DNA of 34,809 bases from Ramlibacter sp. (GTDB taxonomy: Bacteria; Pseudomonadota; Gammaproteobacteria; Burkholderiales; Burkholderiaceae_C), in contig JAQGMS010000077.1 in NCBI GenBank assembly GCA_028292245.1, positions 1 through 34,809 of the forward strand, given 5' to 3'. Under the pieces are notes generated by a model. That model had not been told where the DNA came from and ran no database searches. It saw nothing but the letters and a program-made list of their open reading frames with translations. The translations under genes were made by a program, and so were the position numbers. Shown piece after piece: positions 1-8,998 of this stretch (position 1 is the stretch's first letter; each line of letters starts with the position of its first letter).

Positions 1-1
1 C

Positions 2-169
2 GAGTCGGCCGATGAACTGGGCGTGCGGTCCAGCACCGGCTATACGCTTTTCGCGATCCAGACAAATCCCAACCTGACAATGCCCGGGCAGCCTTTGATA
101 ATCAGCAACTCCACGGAAAATGCCGTGGCCCAGCGCCCGCAGGAACTGGTCTTGCTCATCAAGGGCTGA
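2..169 (+). CDS. 3' end of an unrecognised gene upstream of tssL (partial)
   Basis: The frame that opens at the window edge runs 55 codons to a TGA at 167-169. The visible tail ends in PQELVLLIKG and looks beta-rich, with no membrane segment. It lies 27 bases before tssL on the same strand, so it probably belongs to the same type VI secretion operon. In many clusters tssK or tssJ occupies this place, but I cannot match the tail to the usual C-terminus of either, so I give no name. Only the C-terminal end is inside the window. Confidence 0.6.
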   Translation, partial: ESADELGVRSSTGYTLFAIQTNPNLTMPGQPLIISNSTENAVAQRPQELVLLIKG

Positions 170-196
170 GGGCAGGCAACAAGGAAGTACACGATC

Positions 197-955
197 ATGG
201 CCCGCCAGACTGCAGAGAGATCGGACGATGACCATCTCGTCAGGCAGTTCCGCGCCTTCTACGACGAGGTGTCGAAGGCGCACAGCCGTGCACTGGAGAT
301 GCGCGAGACCGATCCCGAAGCAGCCTCGCAGGACCTCGAGCGCCACCTGGTCAACCTGATCGAGCTGCAGACGCTCGAATCCAAGCGCGAAGGCAGCCGT
401 TTCGAGCTCGAAAGCATCGCCGACGCCCGTTACCTCAAGGCCGCCCTGGCCGACGAGATGCTGCTGAACATGCCGTGGATCGGCCGCGAAACCTGGACCT
501 CGCATCTGCTGGAAGCGGCGCTTTTCCGCACCAGTGTCGCGGGCGACCGGGTGTTCGAGCGCATCGAGGAAGTGCTGTCGACCCGCGAGCCCTCGCGCCG
601 CGATATCGCCCGCCTGTACCTGTTCGCGCTGGCCCTGGGCTTCCAGGGCAAGTACCGCGGCATGGGCGAGATCGGGCGGCTGGCCGGGCTGCGCGAGGAG
701 CTGTTCCAGTTCGTCTACCAGCGCCCGGCCGAACTGGCGGGCCGCGACCGCGTGCTCTCGGAGCGGCCCTATGCCAGCACCCTCTCGCACATCGCACCGC
801 GCAAGCTGCCGACCTTGAGCCGCTGGACCGTGGGGTTCCTGCTGGGGCTGGTGGCGCTGCTGGCGATCTCGGAGATGCTCTGGGTCTGGCAGTCGTGGCC
901 GGTACGCCAGGTGCTGGCCACCGGCAAGCTGTCCGCGTCGGAGGCGTCCAAGTGA
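197..955 (+). CDS. tssL: Type VI secretion inner-membrane protein TssL (DotU/ImpK family)
   Basis: The 252-residue protein is the DotU-type partner of TssM in the T6SS membrane complex, with a cytoplasmic helical domain and one C-terminal anchor. Visible family marks are ADEMLLNMPW (85-94) with a following W at 100, the LF.....G..VF stretch (109-120), and LGFQGKYRG (147-155). A hydrophobic segment at about 210-231 is the C-terminal membrane anchor. There is no OmpA-like peptidoglycan-binding extension, so this is the short form, which relies on a separate partner for wall anchoring. The ATG is preceded by AAGGAA about ten bases upstream. tssM follows after 25 bases. Confidence 0.93.
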   Translation: MARQTAERSDDDHLVRQFRAFYDEVSKAHSRALEMRETDPEAASQDLERHLVNLIELQTLESKREGSRFELESIADARYLKAALADEMLLNMPWIGRETWTSHLLEAALFRTSVAGDRVFERIEEVLSTREPSRRDIARLYLFALALGFQGKYRGMGEIGRLAGLREELFQFVYQRPAELAGRDRVLSERPYASTLSHIAPRKLPTLSRWTVGFLLGLVALLAISEMLWVWQSWPVRQVLATGKLSASEASK

Positions 956-980
956 AGCGCAGTTCCAGCCGGAGCCGGCC

Positions 981-3900
981 ATGCTGAAGGACAACCTGTT
1001 CCTGGCCTCGCTCGCGGTATTGATCCTGCTGGTGGTGGCCGTGCTGGGCCTGGTGCTATGGCTGGCGGTGCGGCGGTCCAGCGCGAAAGGCGCGGCCGAC
1101 CCGAAGATGGCGCGGTTGCGCTTCGATTCGCTGCGCAACTCCTTCCGCCAGGCGGTCGAACTGATCGAGGCCAACATCGCCTCCCGCTCGCAGCGCTACA
1201 GCATCCCGTGGGTGCTGGTTCTCAACGAAGGCGGCGGGCAGTTGCCGATCGAGCAATCCGGCGTGGCCAGTGCCCTGAGCACCGAAGCGGCCATGGCGGC
1301 GTCGGCCCAGGGGATTTCCTGGCACTTCTTCGACAAGGGCATCGTGGTCGACATCCAGGGCGCCTACCTGGGTTCGCCCGACGACGAAGACGCCGCCGAG
1401 AAGCCGTGGGATGAATTCCTGGGCTTGTGCCGCAAGTACCGGCCCGAGCGGCCGTTCGACTCGGTGGTGATCACGGTGCCGGCCAGCCTGCTGCTGGACG
1501 GCAAGCCGGACGCGCGGCTCGAGCTTGGCAAGCTGGCCAAGCTCGCGCACCGGCGGCTGTGGCTGGCGCAGAACCGTTTCGCGATGCGCTTTGCGGTGTA
1601 CGTGGTGGTGGCCGGTTGCGAGCAGATCGAGGGCTTCGCCCAGTTCGGCCGGCTGGTGCCCGAGTCGGTGCGCGCCAGCATGCTGGGCTGGTCCTCGCCC
1701 TACGACCTGTCCACTACCTACCAGTCCCAGTGGGTCGACGAGGCGATCAACGCCGTCGTCAAGACCACCACCGACACCAGCGCCGAGCTGTTCGCGCTGA
1801 ACGCCGCCACCGAGGACGCCGGCAAGTTCTTCCTGCTGCCGACGCGCATCGAGTCGGTCCGCGCGCAGCTGCAGCTGTATATCGACGAGCTGATGCGCCC
1901 GAGCGCCTACCACGAGCCTTTCTTCTTTCGCGGCATCTACCTCACCGGCGACAGCAGCGAAGCCGCGCAGAAGTCCCTGGGCGCCGAAGGACTGCCGGCC
2001 TTGGTCGACGCCACCGAGGAGGCGCCCGCGCAAGGCACCCACGAACTGATGTCGCAGTTGATGCGCGAACCGGCTTTCCTGCGCGACCTGTTCGAAAAGA
2101 AGATCTTCCAGGAATACGGCCTGGCCCGTCCGTCGCGCCAGCACCTGACCCGTCCGGCCCTCAGCCGGACCGCGCGCTGGGGCGCGATCGCCGTGCTGGG
2201 CATCTGGTCCATCGGCTTGGTCGTCGCCACCGTGCAACTCGATTCCCGGCATACCGAACTGGCCCGCGCCCTGGCGCAGATCCAGGCCGACGCCGATTTC
2301 CGCGCGCGGTCGGCCGAGCGTGGCGAAGCCATCCCCTCCGACTGGTATCGGCGCAAGGCGCTGGCCCTGCTGGCCGCCATCGAGAAGTTGGGCACCGACA
2401 CGGCGTGGACATTCTTCATGCCGGGGTCGTGGAGCACCTTCGACGACGTCGAGGAGCGCGCGGCCGAGCGGATCGAGCGCGAATTCGGCGAGATCGCCAT
2501 CAACACGCTGCGGCGCGAGCTGTATGCGCGCGCCAGCGAGCTCACGGGCGTGGCGCAGGACAGCAGCACCGGCGAATTGATCATCGGCGGCGAATGCATC
2601 GCCCCGGCGATCGGTGGCGGCTTCGAGCTCGGGCGCAAGCTCTCGCTGGCGCCGGAAGACCTGCCGGAATTCTCGGCGGTGCTCCAGTATCTCGGGTCGG
2701 TGGAGCAGCTGGACCAAGCGATCCAGGCCATGATCCGGCTGCAAAAACCCAGCCAGACCGAAGCGAGCGACCTGCGCCTGCTGGTCAAGTACACGCTGGG
2801 CGCCGAGCTGCCGGGCAACATCTCGCGCAGTCTGCGCTTCTTCCGCGGCAGCCCGACCCCCGGCGGCGGTGCGTCACCGGCGGCCATCAGCGTCGGCCCG
2901 GTGCAGCAAGCGGCGCGCTGCACGCTGACGCGCGGCATGAACGCGCTGGACACGCGCATCTTCGCCAACAACGACCTGCTGGCCACCGAGCAACTCCTGT
3001 CGCGGCAGACAGCGCGCCTGTTCGCGCCCGATTCGGCGGCCCTGCCCTACACCGCAACCGTGGACGGCTACCGCACGGTGCTGGCAACCATCAAGGAGCA
3101 GGAGAACCTGTTCGGGCCGGGCAAGGGTGCCTGGATGCGCCAGCCCACGCTGAACCTCGGCGCCGCCTACGACCGGGTGCTCGCGCGCATCGGGCAGGCG
3201 CGCCTGCTCGGGCCCGACGCGGCCGACCAGGTGCGCCAGCGCGCCTATTTCGCGTTCCAGAGATTCGGCACCGAGTTCGCCACGCGGATCGGCTCGGAGT
3301 CCACATCGGGCGTGACCTGGGTCGAAAAAGAAGGGCACTTCGCGCTGTCGGCCGATCGTGCGGCATTGCGCGACGCGCTCACCGCGCTGCTCAACCAGTC
3401 CTTCATGACGGCGCCGCGCGGGCGCGAGCTGCCCGAATTGCCGGCCCAGGCCACGGTGATCTGGGATGGGCCGCACCTGGACCAGGCGCTGGCGCTGGGC
3501 GAGGTGCGCAAGCGCTTCGTCGCCGAAGGCGTGCCGAAGTTTCCGCTGGCGGCGCGCCACAGTGTCGAAGTGTTCGTGGACTCGCAGCTTGCGAGCCTGG
3601 TGACCGACTACACGGTCGAAGCCATGACCGTCAGCAACCGGCAGGACGCCACCGGCGTGCCGGACGCCGGCGCGTTTGACGCGGCCCGTGCCAGGCTGGC
3701 CAAGGTGCAGTCGCTGCTGGGCGAACTCGGGGCGGGTACTCGCGCCGACAACCTGCGCGCCGTGGTCTCCCACGACTCCATGAACCGGCTGCGGCTGGTC
3801 GACGACAACCTGTCGCGCTCCGAGCTCTATTCGATCCGCGGCCGCGATTTCCGCTGGTGGCAAGGGGACAAGTCCCCGCTGTGGCAGGCCTTCGGCGTGC

Positions 3901-5057
3901 AGGACGGTGCCGCGATGCTCCAATACCTCGGGCAGCAGTTCGGCCGCGCGGAAGCACTGGGGCGGCAAGCCGAGGTCTACATCGGGTCGATGGACCTCAC
4001 GTCCGCTTCCGGCCAGATGGTGCTGCGCTGGCAGGCCATCAACCGCGACCTGGACCGCTACCGCCTGAAGAACCCCAACAGCAGCCTGGGCGGGCTGGAA
4101 CAGTTCCTCGTCACGCTCGGCCCGGACCTGGACCGCTTCAACTGCACCGAGAAGCTCGCCGGCAAGTCGCCGGGCAGCCGCCCCGCCGATTACTTTGCCG
4201 AGCGTCACCTTCAGATCTACAACGCGCTCGCCGCCCGTTGCAACGAGCTGCGCACGCGCGACCAGCAAGACCAGTGGTCGCAGTTCTCGGGCAGCTTCAA
4301 CAAGCTGGTGGCCGGGCGCCAGCCTTTCAGCCAGGCCGTCGTGCGCGACACGCCGGCCGCCGACTTCGAGGACGTCGGCCAGATGCTCAAGACCTATGAC
4401 CGCGTGTCGAAGGCCCTGAAGGAAATGCAACAGAGCGACACGGCGCGCGCGGCGACGCAGGGCGCGCCGGCGCGCCGCTTCGTCGACCAGTTCGAGCGGG
4501 TCAAGGCTTTCCTGAACCCGCTCTATCCGACCGAGGAGGGCGCCGCCGCCGGCTACGACGTGATGGCGGAGTTCCGCGCCAATCAGCAGGCCGAGGTCGA
4601 GGGCAACAAGGTCATCGACTGGACGCTCGAGATGGGTGGGCAGGTGCTGCGCCTGCGCGATCCGCCCAAGGCCCTGCGTTGGGAACCCGGCTCGCCCGTC
4701 ACCCTGACCTTGCGGCTGGCCAAGGACTCCCCGGCCAGCCCGGTCATCGACGTGCACCAGAGCGCGATGCAGGTCGACGGCAAGGCCGTGATGTTCCGCT
4801 TCACCGACCCGTGGGCGCTGCTCACCATGATCCAGCGCCAGCGCGAGCCCGACGGCGGCGCCCGTGCCGACGGCCGCTCGCAATTGCTGCGGATGGAGTT
4901 CCCGCTCTCCGTCGCCTCCGAAGACTCCAAGGCGCCGCCGCTGGAGGCGCGTTCGCGCGTCTACCTGCGGTTGACCCTTTCGCCGGTGGGCAAGAAGACA
5001 CCGCTGTCCTGGCCCGGCATCTTCCCGGTGCGCGCGCCCGAATGGGCCGGTCCCTGA
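981..5057 (+). CDS. tssM: Type VI secretion membrane complex protein TssM (IcmF family), degenerate P-loop
   Basis: The 1358-residue protein is the long IcmF-type component that spans the inner membrane and reaches through the periplasm to the outer-membrane lipoprotein TssJ. One hydrophobic segment lies at about 6-30 and a second at about 399-417; the rest is the large periplasmic region. Where family members carry a Walker A loop of the GxxGxGKT type, this protein has LNEGGGQLPIEQSG (81-94), with no GKT/GKS. The later switch-like motif, usually DTAGRY, reads VDIQGAY (123-129). The nucleotide-binding domain therefore looks inactive. Only one N-terminal membrane segment is visible where many TssM proteins have a hairpin of two. 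Length and placement between tssL and tssA fit TssM well. Confidence 0.92.
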   Translation: MLKDNLFLASLAVLILLVVAVLGLVLWLAVRRSSAKGAADPKMARLRFDSLRNSFRQAVELIEANIASRSQRYSIPWVLVLNEGGGQLPIEQSGVASALSTEAAMAASAQGISWHFFDKGIVVDIQGAYLGSPDDEDAAEKPWDEFLGLCRKYRPERPFDSVVITVPASLLLDGKPDARLELGKLAKLAHRRLWLAQNRFAMRFAVYVVVAGCEQIEGFAQFGRLVPESVRASMLGWSSPYDLSTTYQSQWVDEAINAVVKTTTDTSAELFALNAATEDAGKFFLLPTRIESVRAQLQLYIDELMRPSAYHEPFFFRGIYLTGDSSEAAQKSLGAEGLPALVDATEEAPAQGTHELMSQLMREPAFLRDLFEKKIFQEYGLARPSRQHLTRPALSRTARWGAIAVLGIWSIGLVVATVQLDSRHTELARALAQIQADADFRARSAERGEAIPSDWYRRKALALLAAIEKLGTDTAWTFFMPGSWSTFDDVEERAAERIEREFGEIAINTLRRELYARASELTGVAQDSSTGELIIGGECIAPAIGGGFELGRKLSLAPEDLPEFSAVLQYLGSVEQLDQAIQAMIRLQKPSQTEASDLRLLVKYTLGAELPGNISRSLRFFRGSPTPGGGASPAAISVGPVQQAARCTLTRGMNALDTRIFANNDLLATEQLLSRQTARLFAPDSAALPYTATVDGYRTVLATIKEQENLFGPGKGAWMRQPTLNLGAAYDRVLARIGQARLLGPDAADQVRQRAYFAFQRFGTEFATRIGSESTSGVTWVEKEGHFALSADRAALRDALTALLNQSFMTAPRGRELPELPAQATVIWDGPHLDQALALGEVRKRFVAEGVPKFPLAARHSVEVFVDSQLASLVTDYTVEAMTVSNRQDATGVPDAGAFDAARARLAKVQSLLGELGAGTRADNLRAVVSHDSMNRLRLVDDNLSRSELYSIRGRDFRWWQGDKSPLWQAFGVQDGAAMLQYLGQQFGRAEALGRQAEVYIGSMDLTSASGQMVLRWQAINRDLDRYRLKNPNSSLGGLEQFLVTLGPDLDRFNCTEKLAGKSPGSRPADYFAERHLQIYNALAARCNELRTRDQQDQWSQFSGSFNKLVAGRQPFSQAVVRDTPAADFEDVGQMLKTYDRVSKALKEMQQSDTARAATQGAPARRFVDQFERVKAFLNPLYPTEEGAAAGYDVMAEFRANQQAEVEGNKVIDWTLEMGGQVLRLRDPPKALRWEPGSPVTLTLRLAKDSPASPVIDVHQSAMQVDGKAVMFRFTDPWALLTMIQRQREPDGGARADGRSQLLRMEFPLSVASEDSKAPPLEARSRVYLRLTLSPVGKKTPLSWPGIFPVRAPEWAGP

Positions 5058-5074
5058 GCGCAGACGTCCACACG

Positions 5075-6181
5075 ATGCAACGCGAGTCCTTCGCCCCCGA
5101 CCTCGAACAGATTCTGGCCCCCGTACCCGGCGACGCGCCCTGTGGCCCGTCGGTCCGTTACGACCCGGCTTTCCTGGCGTTGCGCCAGTCGCGCGCGGAA
5201 GACGATGCGAGCTTGCCGATGCGGGAGTGGGAGCGGCCGCTGAAAAAAGCCGACTGGCGTGCCGTCGCCAATGACTGCACCGCGCTGCTGGCAAAGAGCA
5301 AAGACCTGCAGCTGGCCGCGTGGCTGGGGGACGCCTGGGTGCGCCAGCACCAGATCGAGGGATTCATCGCGGGCGCGCAGCTGCTCGACGGCCTGGTCGA
5401 GCGCTACTGGGAAGACCTGCATCCGCAAATCGAGGACGGCGACAGTGAATCGCGGGTTGCGCCGTTCGTCTGGCTGAACGAATCGCTGCCGCTGGTGCTG
5501 CGCCTGCAGGTGCCGCTGTTGTTCCTGCCGGACCGCAAACCGGCCAGCCTGAACCTGGCCGACTGGGACCAGATCATCGTCGCCAACGCCGGGCGCGATC
5601 ATGGCGCCGGGCAGGCGCTGCCCTTCACGCGCGAGCAGCTGGTCGCGCTGGTCGACGCCCGCAACCTGCGCTGGCTGTCGGACATGCAGGAGCGGCTGCA
5701 GGTGGCCCAGGAGAAGTGGGACGCGCTTTCGCGCAGCCTGGATGCGCGGCTGGCGCTGGAAGCGCCCAGCCTGGGCAAGGTGGCCGAAACCTTGCGCAAG
5801 CTTCAGCGCGCCTGTGTCAGCCTGCTGGACGGGCGCGATCCGCGAGCCGTGGCGGCGCCGGCACCGCCACCGGCCCTGCCGATCGAAGAATACGAGGAGC
5901 CTCCGATGCCAGCAGAACCTGCCTCATCTTTCGCCGCGGCGCAGGACGCGCCGCTATCCGCCGGCCCCATCGCGAGCCGTCAGGAGGCCTACCGCATGCT
6001 CGAGGTCGCGGCGGCCTACCTGCAACGAACCGAGCCGCACAGCCCGACGCCCTACCTGGTCAAGCGCGCGGTGACCTGGGGCCAGATGTCGCTGGCCGAC
6101 CTGATGCAGGAAATCCTGCGCGAAGAGGGCGATCTCACGCGCTATTTCTCGCTGCTGGGGCTGACGCCGCCGAGCGAGTGA
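5075..6181 (+). CDS. tssA: Type VI secretion protein TssA (ImpA family)
   Basis: TssA proteins act at the baseplate and sheath during tail-tube assembly. The N-terminal ImpA_N domain is clear: a P.sgD.P.G...RYDP start, then REWERPLKKADWRAV, then SKDLQLAAWLGDAW, then YWEDLHPQ. A proline/alanine-rich linker follows, and a short C-terminal domain carries EPHSPTPYLVKRAVTWGQM near the end, as in short-form TssA proteins. The frame is open far upstream inside tssM. I chose the ATG at 5075 because it places the conserved domain directly at the N-terminus. An ATG at 5042, overlapping the end of tssM by 16 bases, is the alternative; neither has a good ribosome-binding site. The 3' end overlaps the convergent gene on the other strand by 40 bases. 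Confidence 0.92.
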   Translation: MQRESFAPDLEQILAPVPGDAPCGPSVRYDPAFLALRQSRAEDDASLPMREWERPLKKADWRAVANDCTALLAKSKDLQLAAWLGDAWVRQHQIEGFIAGAQLLDGLVERYWEDLHPQIEDGDSESRVAPFVWLNESLPLVLRLQVPLLFLPDRKPASLNLADWDQIIVANAGRDHGAGQALPFTREQLVALVDARNLRWLSDMQERLQVAQEKWDALSRSLDARLALEAPSLGKVAETLRKLQRACVSLLDGRDPRAVAAPAPPPALPIEEYEEPPMPAEPASSFAAAQDAPLSAGPIASRQEAYRMLEVAAAYLQRTEPHSPTPYLVKRAVTWGQMSLADLMQEILREEGDLTRYFSLLGLTPPSE

Positions 6182-6930
6182 GATTCCTGCTCCAGTACCG
6201 CGCCGAATCCCGGCACCGGCCCACTTAGTCCCAGCAAGTCCAGCATGTTGCGTGCGGTGCACGCCGAAGTCGAAGTGACCGCCAGTCCAAGCTGCCTTTG
6301 CGCGGCATCGAGCGCCGGCATCGATTGCATCTGCACACAGGCCGACAACACCACGACGTCGGCATTCGCGGTGTTCAGGCGCCGCACGTCTTCCAGCAGC
6401 CGCATCGGGTCGCGCCGTCCCACTTCGAGGTTGTCGGCGATCTCGAAGCACAGGCGATCCACCACTTCGATGCCCTCGTTCTCGATGTAGGCCACCACCT
6501 TGTCGGTCAGCGGTTTCATGTACGGCGCCATCAGGGATATCTTGCGCGCCTTCAGTTGCTTGAGGCCGTGGATCAGGGCGCCCGCGGACGTCATGACGCG
6601 ACTGCGGGCGCCGTTCTGCTCGACGACCCGCGCGAAGTCCTTCTCGACCTCCCGGTGGTAGCCCAGTCCCTGCGCCATGATCGCCACCAGGCAGGCCGTG
6701 CTCATGACATCGACGCGCGCATCCGCCAATTCGGCGGCACAGCGCAGGCCTTCCTGGTTCATGGCCGCCAGCTCCTCCGGCGTGACGCGGTGCATGCGCA
6801 TGCGCGAACTGTGGAAGGCAAAGCGTTCCGGGTACAGCTGCTCGCGCGCCCGCAGCATGGCCGGAATTTCCGTCTCCATCGTGGTGTTCGAACTGGGCAC
6901 GATCTGGCCGATGCGGATGTACGCCGTCAT
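6142..6930 (-). CDS. Maleate isomerase-family protein (Asp/Glu racemase superfamily)
   Basis: The 262-residue protein resembles maleate cis-trans isomerase (NicE/MaiA) and arylmalonate decarboxylase, cofactor-free enzymes that use a pair of cysteines. The N-terminus has the hallmark RIGQIVPSSNTTMETE (6-21). The two catalytic-type cysteines are C80 (in STACLVA) and C198 (in SACVQMQ), almost exactly the spacing known for maleate isomerase, as is the length. Maleate isomerase converts maleate to fumarate, which would feed a ring-cleavage product into the TCA cycle; a racemase or decarboxylase role is possible. Start: the ATG at 6930 forms an ATGA overlap with the stop of the hydrolase gene; an in-frame ATG at 6954 is less likely. 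It is the last gene of the catabolic operon. Confidence 0.82.
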   Translation of the reverse strand: MTAYIRIGQIVPSSNTTMETEIPAMLRAREQLYPERFAFHSSRMRMHRVTPEELAAMNQEGLRCAAELADARVDVMSTACLVAIMAQGLGYHREVEKDFARVVEQNGARSRVMTSAGALIHGLKQLKARKISLMAPYMKPLTDKVVAYIENEGIEVVDRLCFEIADNLEVGRRDPMRLLEDVRRLNTANADVVVLSACVQMQSMPALDAAQRQLGLAVTSTSACTARNMLDLLGLSGPVPGFGAVLEQESHSLGGVSPSSEK

Positions 6931-8189
6931 GCGAAGTCCTTGGCCCGCAGCCACGCCGCGATCTCACGCGCCGCGGCATAGCGACCGGGCTCCTCATCGG
7001 GTGTGAGCGGCCGGCCGTGATGGTCGCCACGCACTCGCAGGTGTTGCTTGTCGGTGCTGCCGAGCCAGCCGAAGATTTCCCGGATGCTCTGCGGAAACGT
7101 CGTCTGGTCGCCGGTGTATTCCACCAGCAGGGCCGGCAGGTTCACGAAGGGCGCGGTCTTTTCCAGCGCCGCCATCGACGAGATCCCCGACCAGGTGGAA
7201 AGCCACGACTGCGGGCTGCACAGGCGCCCGAACCCGACGGCACCGTAGTTGGAGCCGAGCATGTCGGTACCCCATATCGAGCCGGCGGGACGGTCGGACG
7301 GGTCCAGGCTCAGGTCCAGGCAGCGCAGGTCGGCGTCGGTGCGCCAGACCGTCATGATGGGTGTGTGGGCGGCGCGCGACTGCAGTTCGCGGCTGGCGCC
7401 TGGTGTCTTGAGCGCCTTGCGGGCCTGCTGCCGGGTGGCGATCAGTTCGCGTGCCCGCTCGTCCAGCCGCTGGACGCGCAGACGTTGCGCCGCGCGATAG
7501 CGCTCGATGAACTCCGGGGTATAGCGTGCCTGCCCGCCCTCGGCATAGCCGTTGGCCGGATCGAAGGGGTCGAGCGACGCATCGAGCGACAAGGCGTCGC
7601 CCTCGACGCTGACCGAGGGGTCGATGCAGCCGAGCAGCAAGCGGCCCTGCCCGGGATGCGGCGCGAGATAAACCATCCCGTCCACCATCGGCATGGTCAC
7701 GGCGTCCAGTCCCGTGGGCCGGCCCGTGGGCGATTGCGCAAGCCGGTCGGCGGGCGCCAGCCGGGCCTGCTGCACATAGTAGGAATACAGTCCCGAGCCG
7801 CCCGAGTTGCCGACCAGCACGATCTTTTCGAAACCACGCCCGCGCAGGTGCTCGAGTCCGGCCGCGACGTCGGCCAGCGCCTGTTCATGCTCCAGCCGCA
7901 GGTCGTTGCCCACCGAGCGCGCACCCTGCGCCCAGACCGCGCATCCCGCTTCGACCAATGCCGGCACCAGGTAGTGGCAGCCCAGGAATTCGCGCGGGTG
8001 CATCAGGCACACCGCGGTCCGGGGATTGCCGCGGCAATACAGGGTTCCGTTCACGGGCGCGCCGTCGGCGGTGCGAAGCGGCACGTTCGTGGCCTGCGTA
8101 CCGGCGGGCAGCTGCTGGGGGTACCAGTCGATGCCGAGCGCGGGACGGCGCGGCTTTCTGGTGCCGGGCTCGACGGGGGTTGCTGTCAT
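6927..8189 (-). CDS. Alpha/beta-fold hydrolase of the catabolic operon
   Basis: The 420-residue protein has a serine hydrolase elbow GNSGGSG with S129 as likely nucleophile, after a strand EKIVLV. An acidic residue in VEYTGDQTTFP and the histidine(s) in VRGDHHGRP near the C-terminus would complete the triad. A conserved-looking LMHPREFLG segment (62-70) may form the oxyanion loop. There is no signal peptide, so it acts in the cytoplasm. A large insertion between the nucleophile and the acid would be the lid. The substrate cannot be read from sequence; in this operon a ring-cleavage product, an ester or a CoA thioester are candidates. The start overlaps the TetR stop by 4 bases (8186-8189) and the stop overlaps the maleate-isomerase-like start by 4 bases. 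Confidence 0.82.
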   Translation of the reverse strand: MTATPVEPGTRKPRRPALGIDWYPQQLPAGTQATNVPLRTADGAPVNGTLYCRGNPRTAVCLMHPREFLGCHYLVPALVEAGCAVWAQGARSVGNDLRLEHEQALADVAAGLEHLRGRGFEKIVLVGNSGGSGLYSYYVQQARLAPADRLAQSPTGRPTGLDAVTMPMVDGMVYLAPHPGQGRLLLGCIDPSVSVEGDALSLDASLDPFDPANGYAEGGQARYTPEFIERYRAAQRLRVQRLDERARELIATRQQARKALKTPGASRELQSRAAHTPIMTVWRTDADLRCLDLSLDPSDRPAGSIWGTDMLGSNYGAVGFGRLCSPQSWLSTWSGISSMAALEKTAPFVNLPALLVEYTGDQTTFPQSIREIFGWLGSTDKQHLRVRGDHHGRPLTPDEEPGRYAAAREIAAWLRAKDFA

Positions 8190-8998
8190 TTCTTTGCTCC
8201 GGTGCGGCTTGCGGCAGCCGCTCGGTATCGCCTGCGCTCGAGATCGAGGCCGTTGAGGAACAGGGCCAGGCCGGTCTCGAAAGCCGAAGCGCCGTCCAGC
8301 CGGGAGAAGGTCTTGCTGACGAAATGGGCCGAAGGGTACTGCCGCCGGTCGAGTTCCGCCAGCTTGGAATCGAGGAACCGGGCGTGCTCGCCCGGCCAGC
8401 GGTGCGCGGCGGTGGCCTGCGCGTAGCCGGTGATGAACTCATTCAACAAGTGTGCATAGACACCGGTGCGCGCGGCGTCGAATCCCATGTTGCGCACGGC
8501 GGAGGTGAACTTCTCGAACAGCAGCACGCCATAGTCGGTTTCGCCGGGCTGTACCGCCTGCACCATGCGGAACTTGTTGTGCGAGAGCACATAGGCCGCG
8601 ATGCCGGGGTAGCGCGCGTGCGCGTTGTACACGGCCATGCAGATGGCCTCGAGGTCGCGGCGCCAGTGGCCGTCCAGCTCCGGCCAGCTTTCCACCAGTT
8701 CACGGTAGAAGGCGTTCATCACCCCCGAGGTCAGCGCGTCGCGGCCCTTGAGGTAGTAGTGGATCAGGCCCGGCGTGACATTCAGTTCGTGCGCGGCGCG
8801 CACGATCGACAGTTCGTGCAGGGGAACCTGCCGCGCGAGATTGAGCGCCGTGGCGATGATGGATTCGCGGCTGAACAGGCCCTGGCTGGTGCCGGCCGGA
8901 CGGCCCGGTCCGCGCGCGGCCTGGACGGCCTGCGCGGCGGGCGCGGTGCGCAAGGCGGCGGCGGGACGCGTCGATCTAGGAGCGGCTGTTTTCTTCAT
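8186..8998 (-). CDS. TetR-family transcriptional regulator, likely regulator of this operon
   Basis: The 270-residue protein has a TetR helix-turn-helix at about 45-90 (SIVRAAHELNVTPGLIHYYLKGRDAL), followed by a helical ligand-binding domain. Before the DNA-binding domain there is an unusual arginine/alanine-rich extension of about 40 residues containing RGPGRPAG, which resembles an AT-hook. The gene lies inside the operon it probably controls. The inverted repeat at 15405-15460 is the obvious candidate operator, and the ligand may be the pathway acid or its CoA ester. The ATG at 8998 overlaps the end of the thioesterase gene by 23 bases; the frame is open further upstream but the sequence there is thioesterase coding in another frame. 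Confidence 0.88.
   Translation of the reverse strand: MKKTAAPRSTRPAAALRTAPAAQAVQAARGPGRPAGTSQGLFSRESIIATALNLARQVPLHELSIVRAAHELNVTPGLIHYYLKGRDALTSGVMNAFYRELVESWPELDGHWRRDLEAICMAVYNAHARYPGIAAYVLSHNKFRMVQAVQPGETDYGVLLFEKFTSAVRNMGFDAARTGVYAHLLNEFITGYAQATAAHRWPGEHARFLDSKLAELDRRQYPSAHFVSKTFSRLDGASAFETGLALFLNGLDLERRRYRAAAASRTGAKK

Noticed and set aside
4679-5074. Upstream in-frame extension of tssA inside tssM
   Set aside because: The extension is read out of frame through tssM and is rich in Arg/Gly/Pro; the conserved ImpA_N domain begins after 5075.
1056-5294. Long open frames on the minus strand opposite tssM (for example 1056-2744 and 2874-5294)
   Set aside because: They are antisense to a clear TssM gene and arise from GC-rich codon bias; their translations are low-complexity and match no family.
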